Shown here one piece after another: positions 31,972 through 40,607 of a DNA stretch of 64,000 bases. Source of the DNA: Polyangia bacterium (lineage in GTDB: Bacteria > Myxococcota_A > Polyangia > Nannocystales > Nannocystaceae); contig JAUIKS010000017.1 in NCBI GenBank assembly GCA_030430565.1, positions 62,001 to 126,000 on the forward strand, read 5' to 3'. The notes beneath the pieces were generated by a model. It made no database searches, was not told the DNA's origin, and worked only from the letters and a program-made list of their open reading frames with translations. The position numbers were made by a program, and so were the translations under genes. Numbering within the stretch: position 1 is the stretch's first letter; each line of letters begins with the position of its first letter.

Positions 31972-34900
31972 ATGTCCGCGTCCTCGTACATGCACGCGTC
32001 CGCGACCCGCGGCCCGCGGCCGACGACCCGCGCGCGCCGCATCGGCCCCGCCCTGCTCGCCCTCATCCTCGCGTTGCTGTGGATCGCCCCCCTCGAGGTC
32101 CACGCCAAGCTCCGGGGCGCGCGCTGGCTGCTCGTCGAGCACTCGACCCCCGCCAGCCTGCACGCCGGCGAGCAGGTCCAGGTCGAGATCACGCTGCGCA
32201 ACACCGGCACGATCACGTGGACGCCCGATGACGCCGACCGGCTCGCCTATCACTGGCTCAGCGCGGACGGCGAGATGATCGAGTACGACGGCCGGCGCAG
32301 CGCGCTGCCGCACGCGGTCGCGCCCGGCGACGCGGTGACGCTGCTCGCGACCCTCGTCGCGCCCGCGTCGCCCGGCGACTACCAGCTGCGCTGGGAGCCG
32401 CTGCGCGAGGGCGAGGGGTGGTTCGGTCGCCCGAGCGCGGACGCGGACGCGGGCTACGGCGAGGGGGCTGCGGACCAGGTCTCGGTCGTCGTGGCGCCGG
32501 CGTGCCCGAGCTGGGACCTGCTCGCGGTCGAGCTGCCGCCGCTCGTGCAGTCGCGCGAGCGCTCGCGGGCTCGCGTCCGTCTGCGCAACACCGGCGCCAT
32601 GCCGTGGGAGCCCGCGCTCGGCGATCGCCTCGCCTATCACTGGCGCGACGCGGGCGGCGAGACGATCGTCCGCGACGGCCTGCGCAGCGAGCTCCCCGGG
32701 GTCGTCGCGCCCGGCGAGGAGGTCACGGTCGTCGCCGACATCCTCGGCCCGCCCCAGCCGGGTCGCTACGTCCTCGAGTGGGAGCCGCTGCGCGAGGGCG
32801 TGCGTTGGTACGGGAAGCCTGGCGCGGACGAGGGCGGCCGCCTCGAGGTGCGCGTGCAGCCCGGACCGACCGCGTGGGTGCTCGAGGGCTGCGGCCTGCC
32901 CGAGCCGTTGCACGCCTCCGACCGCGTCAAGGCCACCGTCGTGCTGCGCAACACCGGCGCGCGCGCGCTCTCCCGGGCCGACGGTGACGCGCTCAGCTAC
33001 CACTGGCGGCCCGCCGGCGGCGGCGCGTCGATCGAGGGCGGACGGACGTGGTTCTCCGAGCGGGTCAAGCCCGGCGCGCGCGCGGAGCTCGAGGCCGAGC
33101 TCCTGCTCCCGCCGCAGCCGGGTCGCTACACCCTCGAGTGGTCCGTGGTGCAGGAGGCGCGCGGCTGGTTCCCGGCGGAGCGCAGCGAGCAGCCGCTCGC
33201 CGACCTCGAGGTCGGGCCGCCCCGCCTCGCCTGGGAGCTCGTCGACGTCCAGTGGCCGCGGCTGATCACCGTCGGCCGCACCCGCGAGATGCTCGTCACG
33301 ATCCGCAACACCGGCGCCGAGGACTGGGCGCCCGGCAGCGGCGACCGGCTCTCCTATCACTGGCTCGATCGCGACGGCGAGGTCGTGGTCTACGACGGGC
33401 TGCGCTCGCAGCTCCCCCACATCGTCGCGGCTGGCGAAACGGTCAGCTTCCCCGCGAAGCTGCGCGGCCCCGCGAGCGGCGGCTCCCACCGGCTGCAGCT
33501 CGACATGCTGCGCGAGGACGTCGCCTGGTACGCCGAGTACACGCGCGGCCCCCGTGGCGGTGAGCGGCGCGGCCTCGCGACCGTCGCCGAGGTCCGCGTC
33601 GTCTGGCGCTCCGGCGTGCAGCAGCTCGTGCTGTCGCTCCTGACCGCGATCGCGATCGTGTTCGTGCGCCGACGTCGACCCGATCGTCAGTCGGGGCGCG
33701 GCGCGGCGATCGTGCACGGCGCGGCGCCGGCCTTCTGGGTCTGGGTCGCGACCCTGCTCACCGGCCTGACCTTCGCCGAACTCAGCACCTACGAGCTGTG
33801 GCGCGGCGCGCTGTGGTTCTCGATGTCGAGCGCCGCGCTCCCGGCCGCGCTCGTGCTCCTGGTCCCCGCCCGCGGCCGCGCGCGCCTGTGGGTCGCCTGC
33901 GCGTGGATCATGCTGCTCTCGCTGCTGACCCTCGCCGACCTCATCTACATCCACTTCTGCGGCAGCATCGTCCCCGTCCAGGCGCTTGTCGGCTCGCGTC
34001 AGGTCCTCGACGTCACCTCGAGCGTCGGCGCGGTGCTCGGCGCCCGCCACGGCTGGCTGCTGCCGGCGCCGATCACCGGGCTCGCGCTCGCGCTGCTGTG
34101 GCCGAGACCCGAAGCAGCGAAGGAGCCGGGCGAAGCCGCCGATCATGAGTTCAGCCGCGCGCGTCGACGCAGCGCCCGCACCACCGCCTGCGTCGTCGCG
34201 CTCGCGCTGCTGCCCATGACCGTCCGCTTCACGCAGATCATGACCAGCGACCTCGGCCACCGCGTGTTCTCCGAGCAGCGCAACGTCGGCCGGCTCGGGA
34301 TCCTCGGCGCCCACCTCTTCGACATCCTGCGGACCACCCGCGAGGCGCTCGGACGAGGTCAGGCGAGCGCCGAGACGCGCGACGAGCTGCAAGAGTTCTT
34401 TCGCGAGCGCGCCCGCGTGATCAAGGCCGAGACCGCGAGCACGCCCGCGGCCGCGGACTTCGGCGTCGCCGAGGGCATGAACCTGCTGGTGGTGCAGGTC
34501 GAGTCCCTGCAGGGCTGGGTCGTCGGCGCCGAGCTCGACGGGCAGGCGATCACGCCCTTCCTCAACAGCCTGCGCCAGCGCGCCCGCTACTACCCCGAGT
34601 TCGTCGACGTCACCAGCCAGGGCATGACCTCCGACGCTGAGTACGCCGCGCTCAACTCGCAGTATCCGCTCGAGCGCGGCGCGCTCGCCTTCCTGCGCGC
34701 CAGCAACGACTTCTACACCCTCGCCCACGTCCTGCGCGCCCGCGGCTACAGCACCTTCTCGGCCCACCCCTTCCGCCGCGGGTTCTGGAACCGCGCGCTG
34801 CTGCACCCGCGCTACGGCTTTCAGCGCTCGATGTTTCGCCGCGAGCTCGGCGAGGGCACCGTGGTCGGCTGGGGCCTCGCCGACGGCCTGTTCTTCCAGC

Positions 34901-35655
34901 GCGTGCTGCCCGAGCTCGAGGCGCTCGCCGCCCGCCCCGAGCCGTTCTTCGCGTTCTTGATCACGCTCAGCGTCCACCACCCCTACGAGAGCTTCCCCGA
35001 GTCGATCAAGGAGATGACCTTTAAGACCGACGGGATCGAGGGCGGCGCGCTCGGCAACTACCTCCACGGCATGCGCTACATGGACCGCTCGGTCGCCGCG
35101 CTGTTCGCCGAGCTCGAGGCGCGCGGGCTCGCGAACAACACCGTCGTCGTCCTCTACGGTGATCATGACGCGCGCCTCGGCACCCCCGCCGAGGTCCTGG
35201 AACTCGCCGGCGTCGAGCACTGGTCCCCCTCGGTCCCCAAGCGTCTCGAGCGGGTGCCCGCCTTCGTCGTGCTGCCGGAGGGCGTCGGCGACGACCCGAG
35301 CCGCCTGCGCGGCCCGCTGCGCGTCGTCGGCAGCCACGTCGACCTCGGCCCGACCGCGCTGCACTACCTCGGCGTCGACGCGCCCGCCTCCTTCCTCGGG
35401 CGCCCGCTCGTGCCCGGCGTCGAGAACCTCGCGGTGCTCCCCGACGCCTCCGCCGTCGCGCAGGATCGCAGCTTCGTCGCCAGCGGCCTCACGATCCCCG
35501 ACCGCGGCGCCTGTTTTAATCTGTCCTCTGGCTCCTATCGCTCACGGAGCGACTGCGACGCGCTCGCCGAGGGCGCGCGCGAGCTGCTCACGCGCTCCCG
35601 CGAGCTGCTCGACTACAACCTCGCCCGCGAGGTCGCCGGCGTCGCCTCGGAGTAG
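31972..35655 (+). CDS. LtaS-like sulfatase-family phosphoglycerol transferase with four N-terminal Ig-like repeats
   Basis: A 1227-aa membrane enzyme. After a signal/anchor segment come four tandem beta-sandwich repeats of about 125 residues (about 50-545). Each has the pattern RNTG, then YHW, a GLR-x-LP turn, a PGRYxLEW strand and a Trp-Phe/Tyr end. Then come four or five membrane helices (about 548-740) and an LtaS/alkaline-phosphatase-superfamily domain (about 830-1150). Its catalytic segment is TSQGMTSDAEYAALNS (nucleophile Thr in MTSDAEY), with SVHHPY and YGDHDARLG supplying metal ligands. LtaS polymerises glycerol phosphate in Gram-positives; relatives in Gram-negatives modify glycans. 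The Ig-like repeats on the N-side are unusual. ATG at 31972; 31990 is an alternative. Confidence 0.85.
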   Translation: MSASSYMHASATRGPRPTTRARRIGPALLALILALLWIAPLEVHAKLRGARWLLVEHSTPASLHAGEQVQVEITLRNTGTITWTPDDADRLAYHWLSADGEMIEYDGRRSALPHAVAPGDAVTLLATLVAPASPGDYQLRWEPLREGEGWFGRPSADADAGYGEGAADQVSVVVAPACPSWDLLAVELPPLVQSRERSRARVRLRNTGAMPWEPALGDRLAYHWRDAGGETIVRDGLRSELPGVVAPGEEVTVVADILGPPQPGRYVLEWEPLREGVRWYGKPGADEGGRLEVRVQPGPTAWVLEGCGLPEPLHASDRVKATVVLRNTGARALSRADGDALSYHWRPAGGGASIEGGRTWFSERVKPGARAELEAELLLPPQPGRYTLEWSVVQEARGWFPAERSEQPLADLEVGPPRLAWELVDVQWPRLITVGRTREMLVTIRNTGAEDWAPGSGDRLSYHWLDRDGEVVVYDGLRSQLPHIVAAGETVSFPAKLRGPASGGSHRLQLDMLREDVAWYAEYTRGPRGGERRGLATVAEVRVVWRSGVQQLVLSLLTAIAIVFVRRRRPDRQSGRGAAIVHGAAPAFWVWVATLLTGLTFAELSTYELWRGALWFSMSSAALPAALVLLVPARGRARLWVACAWIMLLSLLTLADLIYIHFCGSIVPVQALVGSRQVLDVTSSVGAVLGARHGWLLPAPITGLALALLWPRPEAAKEPGEAADHEFSRARRRSARTTACVVALALLPMTVRFTQIMTSDLGHRVFSEQRNVGRLGILGAHLFDILRTTREALGRGQASAETRDELQEFFRERARVIKAETASTPAAADFGVAEGMNLLVVQVESLQGWVVGAELDGQAITPFLNSLRQRARYYPEFVDVTSQGMTSDAEYAALNSQYPLERGALAFLRASNDFYTLAHVLRARGYSTFSAHPFRRGFWNRALLHPRYGFQRSMFRRELGEGTVVGWGLADGLFFQRVLPELEALAARPEPFFAFLITLSVHHPYESFPESIKEMTFKTDGIEGGALGNYLHGMRYMDRSVAALFAELEARGLANNTVVVLYGDHDARLGTPAEVLELAGVEHWSPSVPKRLERVPAFVVLPEGVGDDPSRLRGPLRVVGSHVDLGPTALHYLGVDAPASFLGRPLVPGVENLAVLPDASAVAQDRSFVASGLTIPDRGACFNLSSGSYRSRSDCDALAEGARELLTRSRELLDYNLAREVAGVASE

Positions 35656-35671
35656 AAGCGGCCGCTCGTCT

Positions 35672-36313
35672 CTACGCTCGACGACGCCGAGTCCCCGCCA
35701 TGACGAGGAGCAGGAGCGCGGTCACGCCGAAGCGCTCGCTATGATCCCTGCTGACGCTGCATCCTCCGTCCTCGCGACCGTGTCGCTTGCGCGTCGTCGA
35801 CAGCTCACTCAGCAAACAGAGCCGGTCGTTGAGCGACACCACACGGAGACGCTGCCGGATGTAGTCCGCGTTCGAAAGCGACGAGATTCTGTGGCGCGGG
35901 CGAATCCTGCCGGTGCAGCGCACCACGTCGGGGCGGGCGACGAGCGCGTCGGCCTCCGGGTTCTCGCCGTACTCGCCCGTCGGCTCATGCGTGCGCTCCC
36001 ACTCCTCAAACGCCGCCCGCGGCATCGCGTAGAGCCGCGGCTGGTCCGAGCGGCTGCCGACCCAGACCGGGCGACCGCTCATGACGCGGGCGTGCTCTCG
36101 CGTCGGCGCGCCGTCGGAACCGCTCCACGGATACGCGAACACCACGTGCTCGGGGTGCGCGTCGAGCCCTTCGATCACGAATTGAAACGACACTCGTTTT
36201 CTCAACGGCGGCGGCGGCTCATCCCCGCGCGCCGTCGATGCAGCCCCGAGCGCCACGGCGAGCGCGCCGACGATGAGCGCGCCGACGTAGCGACCGTGAC
36301 CAGCGCGACCCAT
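35672..36313 (-). CDS. Exported protein with MYXO-CTERM-like C-terminal tail
   Basis: A 213-aa protein with an N-terminal signal (MGRAGHGRYVGALIVGALAV, cleavage near ARG). The C-terminal tripartite tail is a Gly-Cys-Ser motif (GGCSVS), a short hydrophobic stretch (GVTALLLLVMAG) and a basic end (TRRRRA). This matches the MYXO-CTERM sorting tag, in which the Cys is processed for surface anchoring. The middle has no recognised domain. ATG at 36313. It converges on the LtaS-like gene with a 16-bp gap. Confidence 0.72.
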   Translation of the reverse strand: MGRAGHGRYVGALIVGALAVALGAASTARGDEPPPPLRKRVSFQFVIEGLDAHPEHVVFAYPWSGSDGAPTREHARVMSGRPVWVGSRSDQPRLYAMPRAAFEEWERTHEPTGEYGENPEADALVARPDVVRCTGRIRPRHRISSLSNADYIRQRLRVVSLNDRLCLLSELSTTRKRHGREDGGCSVSRDHSERFGVTALLLLVMAGTRRRRA

Positions 36314-36333
36314 GGCGATCCAATTCTACGCCC

Positions 36334-37026
36334 TCACGAGCGCAGCGTCGCCACGACGAAATTCCAGCAGCCAAGAACAAAGAACAGCGCCCCCATCCCG
36401 CGGATGATCGTCGTCACCACTCGCTGCTCCACCTTGTCGCCGTAGCGCCGCAGCAGCCCCACGAGCAGCGCGTTCCCGAGCGCGATGCCGACGCCCAGCG
36501 CGACCGGGAACGTGATCTTATCCGCCAGCGTCGGCCGGAGCTCGAGCAGCGCGATGAAGATCCCCACCACCGCCGACCACGACAGGATCAGCGTCGGGTT
36601 GAGCGCCGAGATCACGACCCCCGACCAGCTCCCCCACTTTCCGCGACGGGGTTGTTTTTCGTTCGTTTCGGTCTTTTCGAGCGCGCCGCCCTCATCGCTC
36701 GCCGTGTCCGCAGCGACCGGCGTCGCCCGCTGCAGCGCCAGCCAGATCCCGATCACCACCAAGACCAGCGACCCCACGATCTCGACCGCCGCCCGCGCCT
36801 TCGGCGAGCCCGAGAGCAGCGCCGAGACACCGAAGCACGCCAGCGCGCAGTACAGCGCCTCCACCGGCGCCCGCCCGAGCCCCACCAGCATCGCCCCCCG
36901 CGGATCCCCCGACAGCGTCCGCTGCACCACCAACACCGTCACCGGCCCCAGCGGCAGCACAGCCGTCAGGATCCCTAAGACGATCCCCACGAGCGCCACG
37001 CTCGTCAGCATGAGCGCTACGCCCAT
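36334..37026 (-). CDS. LysE/RhtB-family amino-acid exporter-like protein
   Basis: A 230-aa protein with about six hydrophobic helices in the LysE pattern. Helix 1 is VALMLTSVALVGIVLGILTAV, followed by PLGPVTVLVVQRTLSGD, where LysE proteins have PGP. A loop of charged residues sits between helices 3 and 4, then SALNPTLILSWSAVVG, the second family motif. ATG at 37026 is supported by GGAGGT 5 bases upstream; the longer open frame is not needed. The substrate could be an amino acid or a cationic metabolite of the adjacent biosynthetic operon. Confidence 0.85.
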   Translation of the reverse strand: MGVALMLTSVALVGIVLGILTAVLPLGPVTVLVVQRTLSGDPRGAMLVGLGRAPVEALYCALACFGVSALLSGSPKARAAVEIVGSLVLVVIGIWLALQRATPVAADTASDEGGALEKTETNEKQPRRGKWGSWSGVVISALNPTLILSWSAVVGIFIALLELRPTLADKITFPVALGVGIALGNALLVGLLRRYGDKVEQRVVTTIIRGMGALFFVLGCWNFVVATLRS

Positions 37027-37119
37027 CCAGACCTCCAAAGCCGAGTCTCTCTTGTTTGTCCAGCTCGCGGTGTTCTTGTGATTCTCGTCGTTCTCGCTCG
37101 TGAGTTCGAGACGTCTCGA

Positions 37120-37161
37120 GAGCATGGGAGAGGCCCACGAAGTGGGTCACTCCCGTGGCTC
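37120..37161 (+). repeat. Hairpin repeat element, copy 1
   Basis: About 42 bp folding into a long hairpin. The outer stem is CATGGGAG paired with CTCCCGTG; the inner stem is GGCCCAC paired with GTGGGTC around a GAA loop. It has the same architecture as the copy at 37257 but a different inner stem. Confidence 0.75.
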
Positions 37162-37256
37162 CCGCCGGCAGCCCGAGCCAACAGAATCCCTGCACCGTAC
37201 GCGCAGCGGCGGAGCGGGGCGGAGAGGGGGTCGTGGGGGGTCGGAAGAGGACTTAA

Positions 37257-37299
37257 GAGCATGGGAGCGGCGCCCGAGAGGGCGTCGCTCCCGTGACTC
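37257..37299 (+). repeat. Hairpin repeat element, copy 2
   Basis: About 43 bp, same outer stem (CATGGGAG / CTCCCGTG) as copy 1. The inner stem is GGCGCCC paired with GGGCGTC around a GAGA loop. The inner-stem bases differ from copy 1 on both arms so that pairing is kept. Confidence 0.75.
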
Positions 37300-37331
37300 C
37301 CGCATGGAGCGCCCCCCACGACCTCCTCCCA

Positions 37332-37495
37332 GAGCCCCGCGGTGCCAAGCAGAGCGCTCGATCGCAAACGGAGCCCCGCGGTGCCAAGCAGAGCGCTCGA
37401 TCGCAAACGAAGCCCCGCGGATCGCAAATGGAGTCCCGCATGTCCAAGCTGAACGCTCGATCGCAAACGGAGCCCCGCGAGTCCCATTCGAAGCC
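37332..37495. repeat. 39-bp tandem repeat downstream of GMC gene
   Basis: Full units start at 37332, 37371 and 37431. A truncated 21-bp unit lies at 37410 and a partial one at 37470. Each unit contains GCCCCGCGG, CCAAGC and GCTCGATCGCAAACG. There are no spacers, so this is not a CRISPR array. It abuts the GMC oxidoreductase stop codon. Confidence 0.85.
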
Positions 37496-38946
37496 TAGTA
37501 GCGAGACTCGAGCGTCTCCGCCATGCGGTCGGCGATCGCCATCACCGTCAGCATCGGGTTCGCCGCCGGCGTCGACGGGAAGATCCCCGTGTCGCAGATG
37601 TACAGATCATCCAGCTCCCACGCCGCGCCGCTCGAGTCGACCACATGGCGCGCCGGATCCTCGCCCATCGACGTCGAGCCGAACACATGGTTCGACGCGA
37701 TCGGGAAGTTCTTCGGCGACAGCTTCGCGCGCTGCACCAGCTCCGCCCCTGACGCGTCGGAGATCTCGTCCGGCAGCCCGTAGACCCCCGGGTAGACCGC
37801 GCGCGAGCCGACCGCGAAGTACATCTCGATCAGCTTCGCCATCCCGTCCTGCATGCGCTGAACGTCCTTCTGCGCGATGTGGTACTGGATATCGTGGCCC
37901 GCGCGGCCGCGCGCGCGCACCCGGCCCTTCGAATCCTCGCCGCTCACCCACACCGCCCACGAGGCCATGTGGTTGTAGCGTGAGAGCATCTCCTTCAAGC
38001 GCTTCCCGATCCCCGGGAACCGGAACGCCAGCAGCGACGGCGCCACCCACAGCGACTCGAGCTTGATCCCCTCCTCCATGAAGTCGAGGCAGTGATAGCC
38101 CTGCGTCGCCCCGCTCCACGGCGCGATCTCATCCTCGAACAGCCCCATCAGCGCCGTCCCCGGGTGGAACTGCAGGTTGCGGCCCACCGGATCGCGCTTG
38201 ATCCCGCTGCGCTGCATGATCACCGGCGTCGCGATGGCGCCCGCGGCGAGGATCGTGCACTTCGCGGTGATGCGCACGCGCTGGCCTGGGCGCTTGCTGA
38301 ACGGCTCGACCGTGTAACCCTCGATCCCGCGGACGCGGTGGCCCTCCATCAGCAGCGTGTCCGCGCGCAGCGACGTGTACACGCGCCCGCCGGCCTCGAT
38401 CATCTCCGGCACCCCGCGCACGTCGAGCGACTTCTTGGCGCGGGTCGGGCAGCCGTTGAAGCAATTGCTCGAGCCCCGGCAGCCCTCCTCGTTGCGCTCG
38501 ATCACCGTCGGGTTGATCCCGACCTCCTCGCAGGCCACGCGGAACAGCTCGTTGCGGCGGCCCTGGATCGACGGGTCGACCTTGCGCACGCCCATGAATT
38601 GTTCAACGCGCTCGTAGTAGGGGTCCATCGCCGCGGGGTCGATCCCGAGCACGCCGTGATCGCGGCTCCACTTGTCGGCCGCGAACTGCGGCGTGCGCAT
38701 GCAGATCGCCGAGTTGAACACCGAGCCGCCGCCGAGGCAGCGCGCCTGCATCGTCGGCATGTACAGGTTGCCGGCCGTGCGCCGCAGCCCGCCCTCCATA
38801 AAGTACTGCGACAGCGTGGAGCCGGCGTCTTTGTGGAAGTCGCGAGTCCGCACCACCGGCCCGGCCTCGACCAAAATCACCGAGCGCCCCTGCTCCGTCA
38901 GGCGCTTCGCCAGGTAGGCCCCGCCCGGGCCCGAGCCGATCACCAA
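37495..38946 (-). CDS. GMC-family oxidoreductase (alcohol/sterol oxidase type)
   Basis: A glucose-methanol-choline flavoprotein that would oxidise an alcohol to an aldehyde or ketone. The FAD-binding GSGPGGAYLAKRL is at the extreme N-terminus. ARCLGGGSVFNSAIC, a Cys-rich segment NEEGCRGSSNCFNGCPTR, and the C-terminal SNHVFGSTSMG (catalytic His region) and STPAANPMLTVMA follow. The only in-frame start codon is TTG at 38946, right inside the first beta strand. The frame stays open upstream and encodes credible family sequence (LEFEDYTRSIVDHCEFLVIG), reaching an A10 run in the aminotransferase gene. The protein is therefore probably longer, made by slippage or as a fusion. Confidence 0.85.
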   Translation of the reverse strand: MVIGSGPGGAYLAKRLTEQGRSVILVEAGPVVRTRDFHKDAGSTLSQYFMEGGLRRTAGNLYMPTMQARCLGGGSVFNSAICMRTPQFAADKWSRDHGVLGIDPAAMDPYYERVEQFMGVRKVDPSIQGRRNELFRVACEEVGINPTVIERNEEGCRGSSNCFNGCPTRAKKSLDVRGVPEMIEAGGRVYTSLRADTLLMEGHRVRGIEGYTVEPFSKRPGQRVRITAKCTILAAGAIATPVIMQRSGIKRDPVGRNLQFHPGTALMGLFEDEIAPWSGATQGYHCLDFMEEGIKLESLWVAPSLLAFRFPGIGKRLKEMLSRYNHMASWAVWVSGEDSKGRVRARGRAGHDIQYHIAQKDVQRMQDGMAKLIEMYFAVGSRAVYPGVYGLPDEISDASGAELVQRAKLSPKNFPIASNHVFGSTSMGEDPARHVVDSSGAAWELDDLYICDTGIFPSTPAANPMLTVMAIADRMAETLESRY

Positions 38947-38990
38947 GAACTCGCAGTGATCGACGATCGAGCGGGTGTAGTCCTCAAACT

Positions 38991-40607
38991 CTAAGAGACT
39001 GCCCGGGGACCGCGGCGATCGAATTTTTTTTTTACCGGATCCTCCGGCGTCGGCGTCGGCGTCGGCGTCGGCGCGTTGGCCGTCACCGCTTCGGCCGTCA
39101 CCGGCTCGTTGCTCTCGAGCAGGTCGGCCTTCGCCGTCGGCCGGCGGTCGCGGGAGGGCGACGCGACCGGCACTGGATCCGAGAGATCGGGTCCCGCGCC
39201 GCCCATGCCCGGGATCATCTTCTTGACCGAGCGCAGCGCGTCTTTGACCGCGCCGCTGGCGAGCGTCAGGACCGGGCCGCCGGTCTTGTAGTAGCCCGAG
39301 ATCGTGTCCTCGAAGGCGCCGAGGAAGTAGCGCACGTCCTCCTCGCTGATCGTCACCGGCGGGAGGATCTTGATCGCGTTGATCTCCGGGCCCGGGATCT
39401 GCACGATCACGCGCTGCTTCGAGAACATGTCGAAGTTGACCGCGGCCGCGAACGCGCCCGGGTCGACCGCGCCGATCGTCTCTTGCTGCACGCGCAGCGC
39501 GAGCCGCTTCGAGCCCTTGAAGTAGACCGCGATCATCAGGCCCTTGCCGCTGATCCGGTCGATGCAGTCGTAGCGCTTCGCCAGCTCGATCAGCCCGCCG
39601 CGCAGCTGCTCGCCCAGGTCGCGGGCGCGGGCGGGCGCGTCGATCGCCTTGAGCGCCTCGACCGTCGCCAGCGCCGACGCCATCGCGAGGTTGTTCTCGG
39701 CGAAGGTCGAGAAGTAGATCGGGCCGTTTTTAAATTTGCTGTAGACGCCCTCGTAGACCTCCTCGGACATGACGACCGCGCTGATCGGCACCTGTCCGCC
39801 GGACAAGGTCTTTGAGATCGTCATCATCCCGGGCTTGACGCCCATCCCGGTGCTGGCGAACCACGAGCCGGTGCGCCCGAGGCCGGTCTGGATCTCGTCG
39901 GCGACGAGCACCGTGCCGTAGCGCTCGCACAGCGCCTGCGCCTCGCGCATGTAGTCGGCGTCCATGACCGTGGTGGTCATGCCCTGCACCGGCTCGATGA
40001 AGAGCGACGCGACGTCGCCCTTCGACAGCTCGCGGCGCAGCGCCTCGATGTCGTTGGGACGGACCGAGGTGCACACCGGCATCATCGGGTCCTGGCCCTC
40101 CTTCATCTGCTCGAAGCCGCACAGCGAGATCGCGCCCGAGGTGCGCCCGTGGAAGGCGCCCGTGAGGTACAGGAAGCGGCGGCGGCGGGTCATGTAGCGC
40201 GTGAAGCGGATACAGACCTCGATCGCCTCCGAGCCGGAGTTGGCGAACACGACCTTGGAGAACTGCGGCCCGGCCAGCTCGAGCAGGCGCTCGGCCAAGA
40301 GGCCCCCGAGCGCCGAGGCGTTGACGACGCAGAGGTTGGGCAGCTCGAGCTCCAGCACGTCGCGCAGCGCCGCGTTGACGCGCGGGTGGTTGCGGCCGAT
40401 GAAGAACACGCCGCCGCCGGCGAGCAGGTCGAGGTAGCGGGCGCCGTCCTTGTCCCAGAGGTACTGGCCCTCGGCGCGGGTGAAGGTCGCCGACATCCCG
40501 CCGAGCTCGAACATCTTGAGCAGGCGCGGGTGGACGTGGCGCTTGGACAGGTGGGTGGCGGAGCTGAGGTGCTCCTCGATGAGCTGTTTCATGCTGCCGG
40601 TGGTCAT
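38991..40607 (-). CDS. Class III aminotransferase
   Basis: A PLP-dependent class III aminotransferase of 538 aa (acetylornithine/4-aminobutyrate/omega-transaminase clan). The substrate-binding N-terminus is followed by FANSGSEAIE, TGAFHGRT, the Asp-containing VLVADEIQTGLGRTG, and the Schiff-base Lys in TISKTLSGGQ. The fold ends near residue 450. The remaining 85 residues are a low-complexity linker with a Thr-Pro run and KKK encoded by the A10 tract at 39024-39033. The start ATG overlaps the sulfotransferase stop (ATGA). A -1 slip on the A-run would read through into the GMC oxidoreductase frame. Confidence 0.92.
   Translation of the reverse strand: MTTGSMKQLIEEHLSSATHLSKRHVHPRLLKMFELGGMSATFTRAEGQYLWDKDGARYLDLLAGGGVFFIGRNHPRVNAALRDVLELELPNLCVVNASALGGLLAERLLELAGPQFSKVVFANSGSEAIEVCIRFTRYMTRRRRFLYLTGAFHGRTSGAISLCGFEQMKEGQDPMMPVCTSVRPNDIEALRRELSKGDVASLFIEPVQGMTTTVMDADYMREAQALCERYGTVLVADEIQTGLGRTGSWFASTGMGVKPGMMTISKTLSGGQVPISAVVMSEEVYEGVYSKFKNGPIYFSTFAENNLAMASALATVEALKAIDAPARARDLGEQLRGGLIELAKRYDCIDRISGKGLMIAVYFKGSKRLALRVQQETIGAVDPGAFAAAVNFDMFSKQRVIVQIPGPEINAIKILPPVTISEEDVRYFLGAFEDTISGYYKTGGPVLTLASGAVKDALRSVKKMIPGMGGAGPDLSDPVPVASPSRDRRPTAKADLLESNEPVTAEAVTANAPTPTPTPTPEDPVKKKFDRRGPRAVS
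39024..39033 (-). other. A10 slippery run joining aminotransferase and GMC frames
   Basis: On the coding strand the codons are GTA AAA AAA AAA TTC. A -1 slip, or one extra A in the mRNA, continues as ATT CGA in the frame of the GMC oxidoreductase, with no stop before its FAD motif. Without slippage the aminotransferase ends 11 codons later at TAG. Confidence 0.6.

Noticed and set aside
31699..35364. 1221-codon open frame on the minus strand opposite the LtaS-like gene
   Set aside because: It is antisense to a convincing gene and has Arg/Ala/Asp-rich composition typical of GC-rich shadow frames, without any motif.
37332..37495. Tandem repeats considered as a CRISPR array
   Set aside because: Units are contiguous with no unique spacers and no cas genes are nearby.
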